DNA of 37,712 nucleotides from Clostridiaceae bacterium (lineage in GTDB: Bacteria; Bacillota; Clostridia; DSM-8532): NCBI GenBank assembly GCA_012518025.1, contig JAAYTP010000136.1:1-37712 (forward strand), written 5' to 3'. The stretch's first letter is position 1; every line of letters begins with the position of its first letter. Below, piece after piece: positions 1 through 8,900 of this stretch. The translations under genes were made by a program, and so were the position numbers. Below the pieces are notes generated by a model. That model searched no databases. It had not been told where the DNA came from and worked only from the letters and a program-made list of their open reading frames with translations.

Positions 1-74
1 CTGTGTGATCTGTATTTGATGCAGTTTGGCTCACAATGAATGTGACGGTTATGAATGAGGAGGGATCTGTGACC

Positions 75-1172
75 ATGTTCCCAGCAGATAGTTTGGACGC
101 TATAAGAAAAGAAATTGATAGGGTGGATGAAGCTATAGCACGGCTTTTGGAGGAAAGGATGGACTATGTCCGGGAAGTTGTTGGATATAAGAAGAGCACT
201 GGCATGGCCATACTTGATTCGTGCCGGGAGCAGAAGATCCTGGATCACATTCTGGCAAATGTGCAGAATCCTGAATACATTGAGTCCATTAAATCAGTTT
301 ATACTGAGATCTTGAAAACTTCCCGGGAATTTCAGGGAAGGTTTATAGCCTGTGATTCAAGATCGCGTTCAGACAGATACGGACTCGTTGGCGAAAAACT
401 ATCCCATAGCCTCTCACCAGGGATTCATTCCTTTTTGTTCAAAGAGTTGAAAATTAATGCGCAATATGACCTGCTGGAGGTTAAACCCGAGGAACTTACA
501 AATCTTTTAGACAACTTAAAGTCCCGTGGCTATCTTGGAGTAAATGTGACCATTCCCTATAAAAAAGAGATTTTAGCTCATCTGGATTCCCTGTCGGATG
601 AGGCTGTTCATATTGGAGCCGTAAACACCATCTGTATTGCAGACGGTTACAGGGGTTATAACACCGATTATGATGGGTTTGGCATGGCTCTTGAAGAATA
701 TGGTGTCAATACAGAAGGAGCAAGATGTGCCGTTTTGGGCAGCGGTGGCGCCGCCCGGGCTGTTGTGGCGTATCTTGAAGATCATGGAGCCTCAGGCATA
801 ACCATAGTATCACGTGATCCCGACAGCGCCATCCTAAAATTCCCCGGGCTCTCAGGCATGGACATTGCCTCATTTCATGCCATGGACTATGATCTTTTAA
901 TAAATACCACACCTGTTGGCATGTACCCCGACATTAACCAAAGCCCGCTTCAAAAAGAGCAGCTTAAAGGGGTGGGATTTGTGATGGATCTCATCTATAA
1001 TCCCGTAAGAACCGTGCTACTCCAGTATTCGGAAGAGCTGGGCATACCACATGCCAATGGCCTATATATGCTGGTGGCGCAAGCCTTCCGCTCCGAAGAA
1101 ATCTGGCAGGGGAGAACCCTTGATAGATCCCTCATAACTAAAGCGATGGACGAGATGAGGGGGAATCTATGA
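75..1172 (+). CDS. aroE: Chorismate mutase / shikimate 5-dehydrogenase fusion
   Basis: Bifunctional enzyme. The N-terminal ~85 residues read as an AroQ-type chorismate mutase helix bundle (chorismate to prephenate). From about residue 100 it is shikimate dehydrogenase (3-dehydroshikimate to shikimate, NADPH). Visible motifs are GEKLSHSLSP (substrate loop), NVTIPYKK with the catalytic Lys, NTDYDGFGMA with the catalytic Asp, the dinucleotide loop GSGGAARAVVAYL, and NTTPVGMYP. The ORF opens at 36, but a clear AGGAGGG (58-64) lies 10 nt before the ATG at 75, so I start there (365 aa). The stop overlaps the aroK start (ATGA), so the two are translationally coupled. Mutase-AroE fusions occur in some Clostridia. 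Upstream genes lie outside the window. Confidence 0.93.
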   Translation: MFPADSLDAIRKEIDRVDEAIARLLEERMDYVREVVGYKKSTGMAILDSCREQKILDHILANVQNPEYIESIKSVYTEILKTSREFQGRFIACDSRSRSDRYGLVGEKLSHSLSPGIHSFLFKELKINAQYDLLEVKPEELTNLLDNLKSRGYLGVNVTIPYKKEILAHLDSLSDEAVHIGAVNTICIADGYRGYNTDYDGFGMALEEYGVNTEGARCAVLGSGGAARAVVAYLEDHGASGITIVSRDPDSAILKFPGLSGMDIASFHAMDYDLLINTTPVGMYPDINQSPLQKEQLKGVGFVMDLIYNPVRTVLLQYSEELGIPHANGLYMLVAQAFRSEEIWQGRTLDRSLITKAMDEMRGNL

Positions 1173-1678
1173 AAAAGAACATTGTTCTGATCGGTATGAT
1201 GGGCTGCGGTAAAACTACCGTTGCTGAACGTTTGAGTCAGGAACTGAACAGGCCTTTTATGGACACCGATGCTTTGATAGAAGAAGCTTATGGTCCCATC
1301 CCAAAACTCTTTGAAAGGGGAGAGGACTGCTTCCGGGATGCTGAAAGCAGGATTGTGTCCCAAATAGCAAACCACGAGGGTGCGATTATTTCCACCGGCG
1401 GTGGAGTGGTATTGAGGGAAGAAAATATTAAAGCCCTGAAGAAGAGTGGAGTCCTCATCTTTATAGACAGGCCCATTCACTATATTGTGGACAGCATTGA
1501 CTGCGACGGCCGTCCCCTTTTAAGGAATGGGCCTGAAGCCCTCTATGAATTGATGGAAAAGCGCTATCCACTTTACAAGGCCTTCTGTGATTATCATGTG
1601 GTCTCTGATAATAATTTATCCCATACGATTCAGACCATTATGGAAATATTGAAGAATGATGGTGTTATAAGTCTCTGA
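1169..1678 (+). CDS. aroK: Shikimate kinase
   Basis: Phosphorylates shikimate at the 3-OH with ATP, the step directly after AroE in cytosolic chorismate synthesis. The 169-aa length is typical of the family. It carries a P-loop at residues ~8-16 (GMMGCGKTT), the acidic DTDALIE segment contacting shikimate and Mg, the conserved STGGGVV loop and a lid with GRPLL. The start codon overlaps the aroE stop by 4 nt, so both enzymes are made from one transcript. Nothing unusual is seen. Confidence 0.95.
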   Translation: MKKNIVLIGMMGCGKTTVAERLSQELNRPFMDTDALIEEAYGPIPKLFERGEDCFRDAESRIVSQIANHEGAIISTGGGVVLREENIKALKKSGVLIFIDRPIHYIVDSIDCDGRPLLRNGPEALYELMEKRYPLYKAFCDYHVVSDNNLSHTIQTIMEILKNDGVISL

Positions 1679-1689
1679 AAAACATATAA

Positions 1690-2982
1690 ATGACACTGGG
1701 TAGTACAATTTTCGGAGATACCGTTTTGAAAGCAAGAGATCTATTCTACCTCCTGGCCGTCATTCTCATTCTGAATCTGGCTTTCGGAAACTTATTCAAC
1801 ATGTCGCATGAGTCCCCATCGGATAATATAGCGGCTCCTCCTGCATCATTGGAGATTTCTGAGGATTTTCCCATCCATATAGATCCATTCTATCAGGATA
1901 ACGTCTACGGAGAGCAGACTCTTGCCGTATCGGCTCCCAATATTAATGCACGTTCAGCTTGTGTGATAGATTTTGATACCGGAACCATTCTCTATGAAAA
2001 AAACGCCTATATAAAGAGGCCCATGGCCAGTACCACTAAAATAATGACTGCTATTTTGGCAATTGAAAACTGTTCTTTGGATGCTCGTGTGCCCATAAGC
2101 GGCAAGGCTGCCGGAATGGGCGGCTCTGTAATGGGACTCAGGGTAGGCTCAAACGTTCGTATGGAGGATCTTCTATACGGGCTGCTACTATGCTCGGGAA
2201 ACGATGCAGCTGTAGCCATAGCGGAGTATTGCGCCGGAAGCACTCATGAGTTTGCAATAATGATGAACGAGAAAGCAAAAGAAATTGGTGCTTATGAAAC
2301 CAGTTTTTCAAATCCACATGGTCTGGATGCAGAAGGGCACTATACCACAGCCTATGACCTGACCAAAATAGCCCGTTACGCCTTGCAGAATCCCGTTTTC
2401 AACAGGATTGTCAAGACTAGGGAGCACTATTACGATGGGAGAGTGCTGAGAAATACCAATGAAATGCTTGATATGTATGAGGGCGCCGACGGTGTTAAAA
2501 CAGGATATACAGGCCTTGCGGGAAGATGTCTTGTAACCTCGGCTACCAGAAACAATCTTCGCCTCATATCTGCGGTATTGTTCTGCGACTCGAAAAGCCA
2601 AAGATCGCAGAGCAGCATGAGAATTCTGGATTATGCATTTTCAAACTACAGTTATGTCCAGCTTCTTAATAAGGGAAGCATAATGGGACAGGTTCCTGTA
2701 ATGCGTGCCCGTTCAACGCAGACCATTTCGGCAGGTGTATCCGATGATGTGAAGGCCATCATGAAGAATGAGGAGAAAGATATGCTCTCGACAAGGATAT
2801 CACTTCCTCGTGAACTGCAGGCGCCAATTCGAAAGGGAACCATTCTGGGAACGGTATCTGTTTACAAGGGAGATGAGATAATAGGGGAGAGTTCGATAAT
2901 CGCCATGGAAAATGCTGAGAGGAAGGTATTTACCGATTATCTAAGCCAGGTTATTGATCATTGGGTACATATCCTTAATTGA
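1690..2982 (+). CDS. D-alanyl-D-alanine carboxypeptidase (low-MW PBP, DacF/PBP5 type)
   Basis: Serine peptidase of family S11 that trims the terminal D-Ala of peptidoglycan pentapeptides outside the membrane. It has all three active-site motifs: SxxK in MASTTKIM, SxN in LCSGNDAA and KTG in DGVKTGYTG. An N-terminal hydrophobic stretch (LFYLLAVILILNLAFG) is a signal/anchor, and the C-terminal ~100 residues match the beta-rich PBP5 C-domain region. The ATG at 1690 has no good ribosome site; a TTG at 1726 follows GGAGA by 7 nt and would start right at the signal peptide (418 aa), so the true start may be 1726. It lies 11 nt after aroK and is probably cotranscribed. Whether it acts in vegetative growth or sporulation cannot be decided here. 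Confidence 0.9.
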   Translation: MTLGSTIFGDTVLKARDLFYLLAVILILNLAFGNLFNMSHESPSDNIAAPPASLEISEDFPIHIDPFYQDNVYGEQTLAVSAPNINARSACVIDFDTGTILYEKNAYIKRPMASTTKIMTAILAIENCSLDARVPISGKAAGMGGSVMGLRVGSNVRMEDLLYGLLLCSGNDAAVAIAEYCAGSTHEFAIMMNEKAKEIGAYETSFSNPHGLDAEGHYTTAYDLTKIARYALQNPVFNRIVKTREHYYDGRVLRNTNEMLDMYEGADGVKTGYTGLAGRCLVTSATRNNLRLISAVLFCDSKSQRSQSSMRILDYAFSNYSYVQLLNKGSIMGQVPVMRARSTQTISAGVSDDVKAIMKNEEKDMLSTRISLPRELQAPIRKGTILGTVSVYKGDEIIGESSIIAMENAERKVFTDYLSQVIDHWVHILN

Positions 2983-3179
2983 TGGCTTATTCTTTGTCTT
3001 GCGTTCATGTACTTCAAACTGTGTGTATCGCAACCATGCCGCAAAGTTGTATATGAATCGCATAGCCTGCCTTCATGCAAAAAGCAGGTGGGTTAATTTC
3101 AAGATGTTAAGTGAGAGTTCATGCTGCTTTTAGCCTTTGAATCAGATTATACAGACAGTCAATAATAACTAACACAAAA

Positions 3180-3217
3180 CCTATTTGCAATATTTAAAAA
3201 TTGAACTTGCAAATAGG
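3180..3217. promoter_or_regulatory. Perfect 11-bp dyad, candidate operator
   Basis: CCTATTTGCAA (3180-3190) and its exact reverse complement TTGCAAATAGG (3207-3217) are separated by 16 bp. The right arm contains the -35 hexamer of the aminotransferase promoter, which is the geometry expected for a repressor site. No T-run follows, so it is not an intrinsic terminator. The cognate regulator is unknown. Confidence 0.5.
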
Positions 3218-3235
3218 GCATGCTTTAGATAGAAT
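3207..3235 (+). promoter_or_regulatory. Sigma-A type promoter for the aminotransferase gene
   Basis: TTGCAA (3207-3212), a 17-bp spacer, then TAGAAT (3230-3235), about 37 bp before the gene start. Spacing is ideal and each box differs from consensus by one or two bases. The -35 box overlaps the dyad at 3180-3217. The rest of the 289-nt gap after the carboxypeptidase gene shows no coding or RNA signature that I can recognise. Confidence 0.6.
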
Positions 3236-3271
3236 ATAACAAAGCTTAAAATACACTCAGGAGGAAGAATA

Positions 3272-4540
3272 ATGGAAGCTGGTATGGGCATGCCGTCAAG
3301 TGGACTGTCTGAAAGAAGAGCAGAGCTCTTGAAGGAATATGAAGGATATAAGAACCAGGGTCTTAAACTGGATATGTCCAGAGGAAAACCCGGCAGTGAC
3401 CAGCTTGATCTTTCCATGGCTCTTTTCAATAATCTTGAAAACCTTGTTTCTGAAGATGGAATTGATTGTCGCAATTATGGAGCACTGGACGGAATATGTG
3501 AAGCAAAAAGGTTCTTCGCCACTCTTTTCAATCTCTCCGAAGATCAGATTTTCATAGGCGGTAATTCCAGCCTGAATTTGATGTATGACCTCATCAGCAA
3601 GGCCTTTATTCATGGTCTGAACGGCTTTAAAAAGCCATGGGGTAAGCTTGAAAAAGTAAAGTTTTTATGCCCCAGTCCGGGGTATGACCGTCATTTTGCA
3701 ATTACAGAGTTTTTTGGCGTTGAAATGATAACCATTCCCATGACTGAAGAGGGTCCCGATATGGACATGGTGGAAGAACTGGTCTCTAAGGATCCTGATA
3801 TCAAAGGAATCTGGTGCATACCCATGTACAGCAATCCCACCGGGATAACCTATTCGGACAATGTGGTAAGACGCCTTGCGGCAATGGAGACCGCTGCAGA
3901 TGACTTCATAATCATGTGGGATAATGCCTATGCCTTTCATCATCTTTATGACACTCCCGACACGCTGCTGGACCTAATAGGGGAATGCAGGCGAGCGGGA
4001 CATCCCAACAGAACCTATATGTTTTCATCCACCTCAAAGATAACATTTCCTGGGGCGGGGATAGCCCTTATGGCATCCAGTCCGGAAAATATTGCCTGCC
4101 TTAAGAAACAGGTCTCTATCCAAACAATTGGATACAACAAGATAAATCAATTGCTCCATGTTCGTTTTCTGAAGGATTCGGAGCACCTGAAGGCTCATAT
4201 GAAAAAGCACGCCGAGATTCTCAGGCCAAAGTTTGAAGCCGTTATTGATATATTGGACAGAAATCTTGGGGGGAAAAATATTGCCCATTGGCATAAGCCA
4301 CGGGGAGGATACTTCATCAGTCTTAATGTGATGAAGGGATGTGCCCGTCGGGTCGTGGAACTGGCAAAAGCTGCGGGGGTAACATTAACTCCGGCGGGTG
4401 CCACCTTCCCATACCGAAATGATCCTGATGATACCAATATAAGGATTGCACCAACCTATCCGCCGCTCCATGAACTTAAGAAGGCAATAGAAATACTATG
4501 TGTATGCGTTGAGCTGGCAGCTCTGGAACGGCTGAGATAA
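3272..4540 (+). CDS. PLP-dependent aminotransferase (aspartate aminotransferase-like, Aminotran_MocR group)
   Basis: 422-aa fold-type I aminotransferase. The PLP Asp lies in IIMWDNAYAFHHLY, the Schiff-base Lys in FSSTSKITFPGAG, and the substrate-carboxylate Arg region near NIRIAPTYPP. The N-terminus (MSRGKPGSDQLDLS) and YSNPTGITYS are characteristic of the class-Ic aspartate aminotransferases annotated as Aminotran_MocR. It has no DNA-binding domain, so it is an enzyme and not a MocR regulator. Glutamate/aspartate transamination is the likely activity; substrate range is not readable. An AGGAGG site sits about 8 nt before the ATG. The gene is monocistronic: own promoter and dyad upstream, intrinsic terminator 40 nt downstream. 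Confidence 0.88.
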   Translation: MEAGMGMPSSGLSERRAELLKEYEGYKNQGLKLDMSRGKPGSDQLDLSMALFNNLENLVSEDGIDCRNYGALDGICEAKRFFATLFNLSEDQIFIGGNSSLNLMYDLISKAFIHGLNGFKKPWGKLEKVKFLCPSPGYDRHFAITEFFGVEMITIPMTEEGPDMDMVEELVSKDPDIKGIWCIPMYSNPTGITYSDNVVRRLAAMETAADDFIIMWDNAYAFHHLYDTPDTLLDLIGECRRAGHPNRTYMFSSTSKITFPGAGIALMASSPENIACLKKQVSIQTIGYNKINQLLHVRFLKDSEHLKAHMKKHAEILRPKFEAVIDILDRNLGGKNIAHWHKPRGGYFISLNVMKGCARRVVELAKAAGVTLTPAGATFPYRNDPDDTNIRIAPTYPPLHELKKAIEILCVCVELAALERLR

Positions 4541-4579
4541 GACCTTCTCAACGTTACTGATCCCATTTAAAATTGTACA

Positions 4580-4612
4580 GAGTGAATAAACTTTTATATT
4601 CACTCTTTTTTT
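4580..4612 (+). terminator. Intrinsic terminator after the aminotransferase gene
   Basis: A 9-bp stem, GAGTGAATA with TATTCACTC, an 8-nt loop and a run of seven T. It isolates the aminotransferase gene from purB. Confidence 0.85.
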
Positions 4613-4741
4613 ACTGGATTTTTCCCTTGTTTAGTTATATAATTACTACTACACCGATTAGATGAACATGATATATTAATGTATTGACGTAGTGATGTCA
4701 TGTTGGCACACTTATATTTTGCTTGCCCGGAGGTACATGCC

Positions 4742-6172
4742 TTGTCCAGAAACTCTTACGAAAGCCCATTCAGTTCGAGATATGCCAGTCAAGAGATGCT
4801 GGAACTTTTTTCTCCCGATACAAAATTCAAAACCTGGCGCACCCTTTGGATAGCTCTTGCAGAAGCCCAGAAGGAGTTGGGGCTTAACATAACCCAGGAA
4901 CAGATAGATGAACTGAAAGCCAATCGTGATAATATTGATTACGATTTGGCAGAGAAGATTGAAAAAGAAACACGTCATGATGTCATGTCCCATATCCGCG
5001 CCTATGGCGCCCACTGTGAAAAGGCAAAGGGCATTATACATCTTGGTGCCACATCCTGCTATGTATGCGACAATACCGACATCATCATTTTCCATAAAGC
5101 CCTGAAACTTATCAGGGAAAAAGTCCTTTCGGTTATTCTGAAACTCAGCCGGTTTGCATCAGCCTATAAGGATATGCCTACCTTGGGCTATACTCATTTT
5201 CAGCCTGCCCAACTGGTAACTGTCGGTAAAAGGGCATGCCTCTGGATACAGGATTTACTCTTGGATGTTGAGGAATTGGACTTTGTTATTACAAACCTCA
5301 AGTTATTGGGGAACAAGGGCACAACGGGAACCCAGGCAAGCTTTTTAGCCCTTTTTGATGGTGATCATGACAGGGTCAAAAAGCTGGAACGTCTTGTCGC
5401 CGAAAAAATCGGTTACCATGAAGTTATACCTGTTTCTGGCCAAACCTATTCCAGAAAGCAGGATTCTAGAATACTCAATGCCTTGAGCGCAGTTGCCCAA
5501 AGCGCTTATAAATTCAGTAATGATATGCGTCTTCTGGCAAATCTGAAGGAGTTGGAAGAACCTTTTGAAAAGAATCAGATAGGCTCTTCAGCCATGGCAT
5601 ATAAGAGAAACCCAATGCGTAGCGAGAGGATTTCATCACTGGCCAGGTATGTGATCGTCAGTTCATTAAATCCTGCTATAACCGCATCTACACAATGGCT
5701 GGAGCGAACTCTGGATGATTCCGCCAACCGACGGATCAGTATTCCTGAGGCTTTTCTGGCAGTGGATTCAATATTAAATATCTACCAGAACATCGCCGAT
5801 GGCATTGTAGTTTATCCCAAGGTCATTGAAAAGCATGTTATGGAAGAACTCCCCTTTATGGCCACAGAAAACATCCTCATGGCAGCGGTTAAAAGAGGGG
5901 GAGACCGGCAGGAACTTCATGAGAGGATCAGACAGCATTCCATGGCTGCGGCCAGCAGAGTAAAGAATGATGGGCTGCCCAATGATCTGATAGATAGAAT
6001 TTCTGAAGACCCGGCCTTTGGTTTGTCCCTGGAGGATGTCAAAGGGATTTTGAAACCCAGCAATTTTGTTGGGCGTAGTCCTCAGCAGGTGGATGAGTTT
6101 CTGGAAGAAATTGTCCATCCCTTGCTCAAGGAAAACCAGGTCAGGGATGTTCATGTGGATCTTAAAACATAA
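4742..6172 (+). CDS. purB: Adenylosuccinate lyase
   Basis: Releases fumarate from SAICAR and from adenylosuccinate, acting twice in purine/AMP synthesis. Fumarase/aspartase superfamily signature SSAMAYKRNPMRSE is present, along with the His-bearing GATSCYVCDN and YTHFQPAQ segments. The longest ORF begins at 4700, but GGAGG (4729-4733) precedes a TTG at 4742 by 8 nt and the resulting N-terminus (SRNSYESPFSSRYAS) matches the usual family start, giving 476 aa. That is the longer PurB type, not the ~430-aa Bacillus type. The gene stands apart from other pur genes. The 129 nt upstream is AT-rich and shows no purine riboswitch core. Confidence 0.94.
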   Translation: MSRNSYESPFSSRYASQEMLELFSPDTKFKTWRTLWIALAEAQKELGLNITQEQIDELKANRDNIDYDLAEKIEKETRHDVMSHIRAYGAHCEKAKGIIHLGATSCYVCDNTDIIIFHKALKLIREKVLSVILKLSRFASAYKDMPTLGYTHFQPAQLVTVGKRACLWIQDLLLDVEELDFVITNLKLLGNKGTTGTQASFLALFDGDHDRVKKLERLVAEKIGYHEVIPVSGQTYSRKQDSRILNALSAVAQSAYKFSNDMRLLANLKELEEPFEKNQIGSSAMAYKRNPMRSERISSLARYVIVSSLNPAITASTQWLERTLDDSANRRISIPEAFLAVDSILNIYQNIADGIVVYPKVIEKHVMEELPFMATENILMAAVKRGGDRQELHERIRQHSMAAASRVKNDGLPNDLIDRISEDPAFGLSLEDVKGILKPSNFVGRSPQQVDEFLEEIVHPLLKENQVRDVHVDLKT

Positions 6173-6258
6173 AATAGTTAAATAGTCCTATTGAATCTGA
6201 TATTGATTAATGTTATATTGTCATTACGTCATTATGTTATGTGGTGGAGGGTTTTGGT

Positions 6259-7002
6259 ATGGTAGACATAAACAAGTATAGTAATGTGCCATTGTATTGC
6301 CAACTGAAGAATCTCATCCTGGACAAGATAGAGAAGGGTGAATTCAAGGCAGATTCCAAAATCCCTTCAGAACAGGACTTTTGTGAAAGATATGATATCA
6401 GCAGGCCAACGGTTCGTCAGGCCATCAATGAACTGACAGCCAGCGGGCATCTATATAAACTCAAGGGAAAGGGTACATTTGTTTCTACCCGAAAGACCCA
6501 TATTCATATTAAGGATTACTCTGGTTTCACCGATTCCATTCTGGACAGTAAGGATCCGGCTGAAAAGAATATTGTATCCATGGAGATTACCAGCAGTGAC
6601 AAGGATAAGAAGCTGTCTGAACTGTTTGGTTTAAAGCCTGATATGCCTGCCGATTTTGCTGCTATTACTTATATCAACAATCATGGGGGCGAAGTAATCT
6701 CACTGAATACCTCATATATTCCTCTGTATCATTTTCCAGATATCTGCGAGGATATCAAATTAAAGAAGCCCTCCCATGACATATTGAGGGGGAAATACCC
6801 CTTGATTCCCAATACTTCTAAAAGCGTGCTTGAAGTGATCTATACTGATCAAAGGGACGCGGCCTATTTGAAGGTTCAGCCCGGTCAGCCCCTCATCCGG
6901 GTGAACAATATACTTTTTGCAAAAAACGGTCAGCCCGTGGAGTATATCGTTACTAAATACAGGGCCGACAAATGCCTGCTGTCATTTGAGAACCATAAAT
7001 AA
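6259..7002 (+). CDS. GntR-family (HutC subfamily) transcriptional regulator
   Basis: 247 aa. An N-terminal winged helix-turn-helix (residues ~8-75: PLYCQLKNLI, SEQDFCERYDISRPTVRQAI, KGKGTFVS) is followed by a UTRA effector-binding domain from ~90 to the end. HutC-type proteins bind small metabolites such as sugars, amino-sugar phosphates or histidine intermediates; the ligand here is not predictable. The ORF can extend to a GTG at 6241, but GGAGGG (6246-6251) places the start at the ATG at 6259. It lies 86 nt after purB and is followed by a terminator. No obvious target operon adjoins it. Confidence 0.88.
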   Translation: MVDINKYSNVPLYCQLKNLILDKIEKGEFKADSKIPSEQDFCERYDISRPTVRQAINELTASGHLYKLKGKGTFVSTRKTHIHIKDYSGFTDSILDSKDPAEKNIVSMEITSSDKDKKLSELFGLKPDMPADFAAITYINNHGGEVISLNTSYIPLYHFPDICEDIKLKKPSHDILRGKYPLIPNTSKSVLEVIYTDQRDAAYLKVQPGQPLIRVNNILFAKNGQPVEYIVTKYRADKCLLSFENHK

Positions 7003-7044
7003 CAATTCTCATATCTTTGGCATGTCATTGAGATCGAGTGAAGC

Positions 7045-7072
7045 GCGGCTAAACAGCCGCTCTTTTATTTTT
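7045..7072 (+). terminator. Intrinsic terminator built on a repeat-like arm
   Basis: Stem GCGGCT / AGCCGC with an AAAC loop, followed by TCTTTTATTTTT. The sequence leading into it (TGTCATTGAGATCGAGTGAA and then GCGCGGC) resembles the 5' arm of the interspersed repeat seen intact at 36494-36572. Confidence 0.8.
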
Positions 7073-7114
7073 ACTCATATATCCATAAAGAAGATAAATT
7101 AAAAATAAAATTGA

Positions 7115-7145
7115 TCATATCTCACCCACACGGCCAATATACTAT
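7115..7145 (+). promoter_or_regulatory. Possible sigma-E promoter for spoIVA
   Basis: TCATATC (7115-7121) and TATACTAT (7138-7145) resemble the sigma-E -35 and -10 elements. The 16-bp gap is longer than the usual 13-15. I propose it mainly because spoIVA is a mother-cell sigma-E gene in Bacillus. Confidence 0.25.
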
Positions 7146-7208
7146 TACTGACCCATGGGCCATGCTTTTGGTGCATGTGCCTCAGGCTTTAACAGAGGGG
7201 GATTGGCC

Positions 7209-8690
7209 GTGGAAGCTTTGTACAGCATATACAGTGATATTGCTGAAAGGACAAATGGCGATATATACATAGGAGTGGTAGGTCCTGTCAGGACCGGAAA
7301 ATCAACATTTATAAAGCGTTTTATGGATTCCCTGGTCTTGCCCAATATCAAAAACTCCTATGATCGGGAAAGAGCAGTAGATGAAACACCCCAGAGCGCA
7401 TCAGGGCGGATGATCATGACTACAGAGCCAAAATTCGTCCCCAACGAGGCTGTTACCGTGACCATGGACGACAATGTGAGTATGCGGGTCAGGCTTGTGG
7501 ATTGTGTCGGCTACATGGTTAAGAGCGCTGTAGGCCATATGGAGGGCGAAATGCCAAGAATGGTGAAGACGCCCTGGTATGATTATGACATACCATTTGA
7601 AGAGGCGGCTGCCATTGGTACAAGGAAGGTTATCAACGACCACTCCACCATTGGTGTGTTGATTACTGCTGACGGCTCCTTCACCCATATTCCCAGAGAA
7701 GAATATGAAGAAGCTGAAGAACAGGTAGTCAATGAACTCAAGGCATCCGGTAAGCCCTTTGTGATCCTGCTCAATTCAACTACCCCCGAAAGCACAGACA
7801 CCAAGACAATGGCCGATGAATTGAGCAATAAATACCATAAACCTGTTATTCCTGTTGACTGTCTCAATCTGGGGATACAGTCCATTAACAGGATTATTAA
7901 TGGTATTCTTCTAGACTTCCCGGTACGTGAAATCTGCTTCAACCTTCCAGGCTGGATTCTTTCTTTGGATAACAATCACTGGCTCAAGAAGGACTTGATC
8001 ACTGCCATAAGGGATTCCTTCCAGGACAGGTCAACGGTGCAAAATGTATATGATGCCGCGGATAAATTCAGCGTATATGAATTTTTGAGCAAGACATCCA
8101 TTCAGGACGTCAAGATGGGTACGGGTGAGGTCAGCCTTGAAATGAAACCGTCGGACGGACTTTTCTTCAAGGTTGTCAAGGAGGAAACCGGTCTTGAGAT
8201 TGATGGAGACCAGCGCCTGTTCTCAGTTCTGAAAGAATTATCTGCTATAAGGTCGGAGTACACCAAGGTTGCAAATGCTCTTGCTGAGGTCAGAGACAAG
8301 GGCTATGGAGTGGTTACGCCCAGCATTGATGAATTGACACTGGAGCCCCCGGAAATAATAAGACAGGGAAGCCGTTTCGGAATTAAGCTCAGAGGAAGCG
8401 CTCCTTCCATCCATATGATCAGGGCAGATATTGAAACAGAGATAGCTCCCCTGGTTGGTTCCGAAAAACAATCCGAGGAGTTGGTCAATTATCTTCTGAA
8501 GGAATTTGAGGGAGCTCCGGAGAAACTCTGGGAATCCAATATATTCGGAAAGTCACTCCATGAGCTGATTTCTGAAGGACTTCAGAACAAGCTTTTCAGG
8601 ATGCCTGAGGATGCCCAGCTTAAGCTTCAGGAGACCTTGCAGAAGATCATAAATGACGGCAGCGGCGGTTTGATCTGTATAATCCTCTAG
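7209..8690 (+). CDS. spoIVA: Stage IV sporulation protein A (spore coat ATPase)
   Basis: Mother-cell ATPase that polymerises on the forespore surface as the basement layer of the spore coat. It aligns with Bacillus SpoIVA from end to end: Walker A GPVRTGKST at residues 25-33, Walker B-like RLVDCVGY, the STIGV segment, the IIRQGSRFGI stretch and the C-terminus GSGGLICIIL. The ORF opens at 7155; a GTG at 7209 after GAGGGGG (7-nt spacing) gives 493 aa against 492 in Bacillus, so I use it. It is the clearest evidence that the organism makes endospores. It is monocistronic, with terminators on both sides. Confidence 0.96.
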   Translation: MEALYSIYSDIAERTNGDIYIGVVGPVRTGKSTFIKRFMDSLVLPNIKNSYDRERAVDETPQSASGRMIMTTEPKFVPNEAVTVTMDDNVSMRVRLVDCVGYMVKSAVGHMEGEMPRMVKTPWYDYDIPFEEAAAIGTRKVINDHSTIGVLITADGSFTHIPREEYEEAEEQVVNELKASGKPFVILLNSTTPESTDTKTMADELSNKYHKPVIPVDCLNLGIQSINRIINGILLDFPVREICFNLPGWILSLDNNHWLKKDLITAIRDSFQDRSTVQNVYDAADKFSVYEFLSKTSIQDVKMGTGEVSLEMKPSDGLFFKVVKEETGLEIDGDQRLFSVLKELSAIRSEYTKVANALAEVRDKGYGVVTPSIDELTLEPPEIIRQGSRFGIKLRGSAPSIHMIRADIETEIAPLVGSEKQSEELVNYLLKEFEGAPEKLWESNIFGKSLHELISEGLQNKLFRMPEDAQLKLQETLQKIINDGSGGLICIIL

Positions 8691-8740
8691 CCTGCCTGAT
8701 ACTCAAGATATAAAAAGCCTTTCGCATTTCTGATCCTGGG

Positions 8741-8773
8741 CGCGTCACAGTTTTGCTGTGACCGCTTCTTTAT
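8741..8773 (+). terminator. Intrinsic terminator after spoIVA
   Basis: GTCACAG / CTGTGAC stem with a TTTTG loop, extendable by GCG/CGC across a one-base bulge, followed by TTCTTTATT. Confidence 0.75.
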
Positions 8774-8811
8774 TATCTTATTTTATTGGTAATATTAACA
8801 TTGATAAAAAG

Positions 8812-8820
8812 TGGTATAAT
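8812..8820 (+). promoter_or_regulatory. Extended -10 promoter before the aminopeptidase gene
   Basis: TGGTATAAT is a perfect TGnTATAAT extended -10. The -35 is poor (TTAACA about 14 bp away, or TTGGTA 23 bp away), as is common for extended -10 promoters. It would give a leader of about 75 nt. Confidence 0.5.
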
Positions 8821-8900
8821 AAAAGGTGTAAATTTTGATCCGATTATACCATTGTCTTGAGGATACATGGATTCCAGAGTATAGAAAGGAGAACCCATAT

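Noticed and set aside
4613-4741. Purine riboswitch before purB
   Set aside because: No guanine/adenine aptamer core or terminator lies in this short AT-rich gap.
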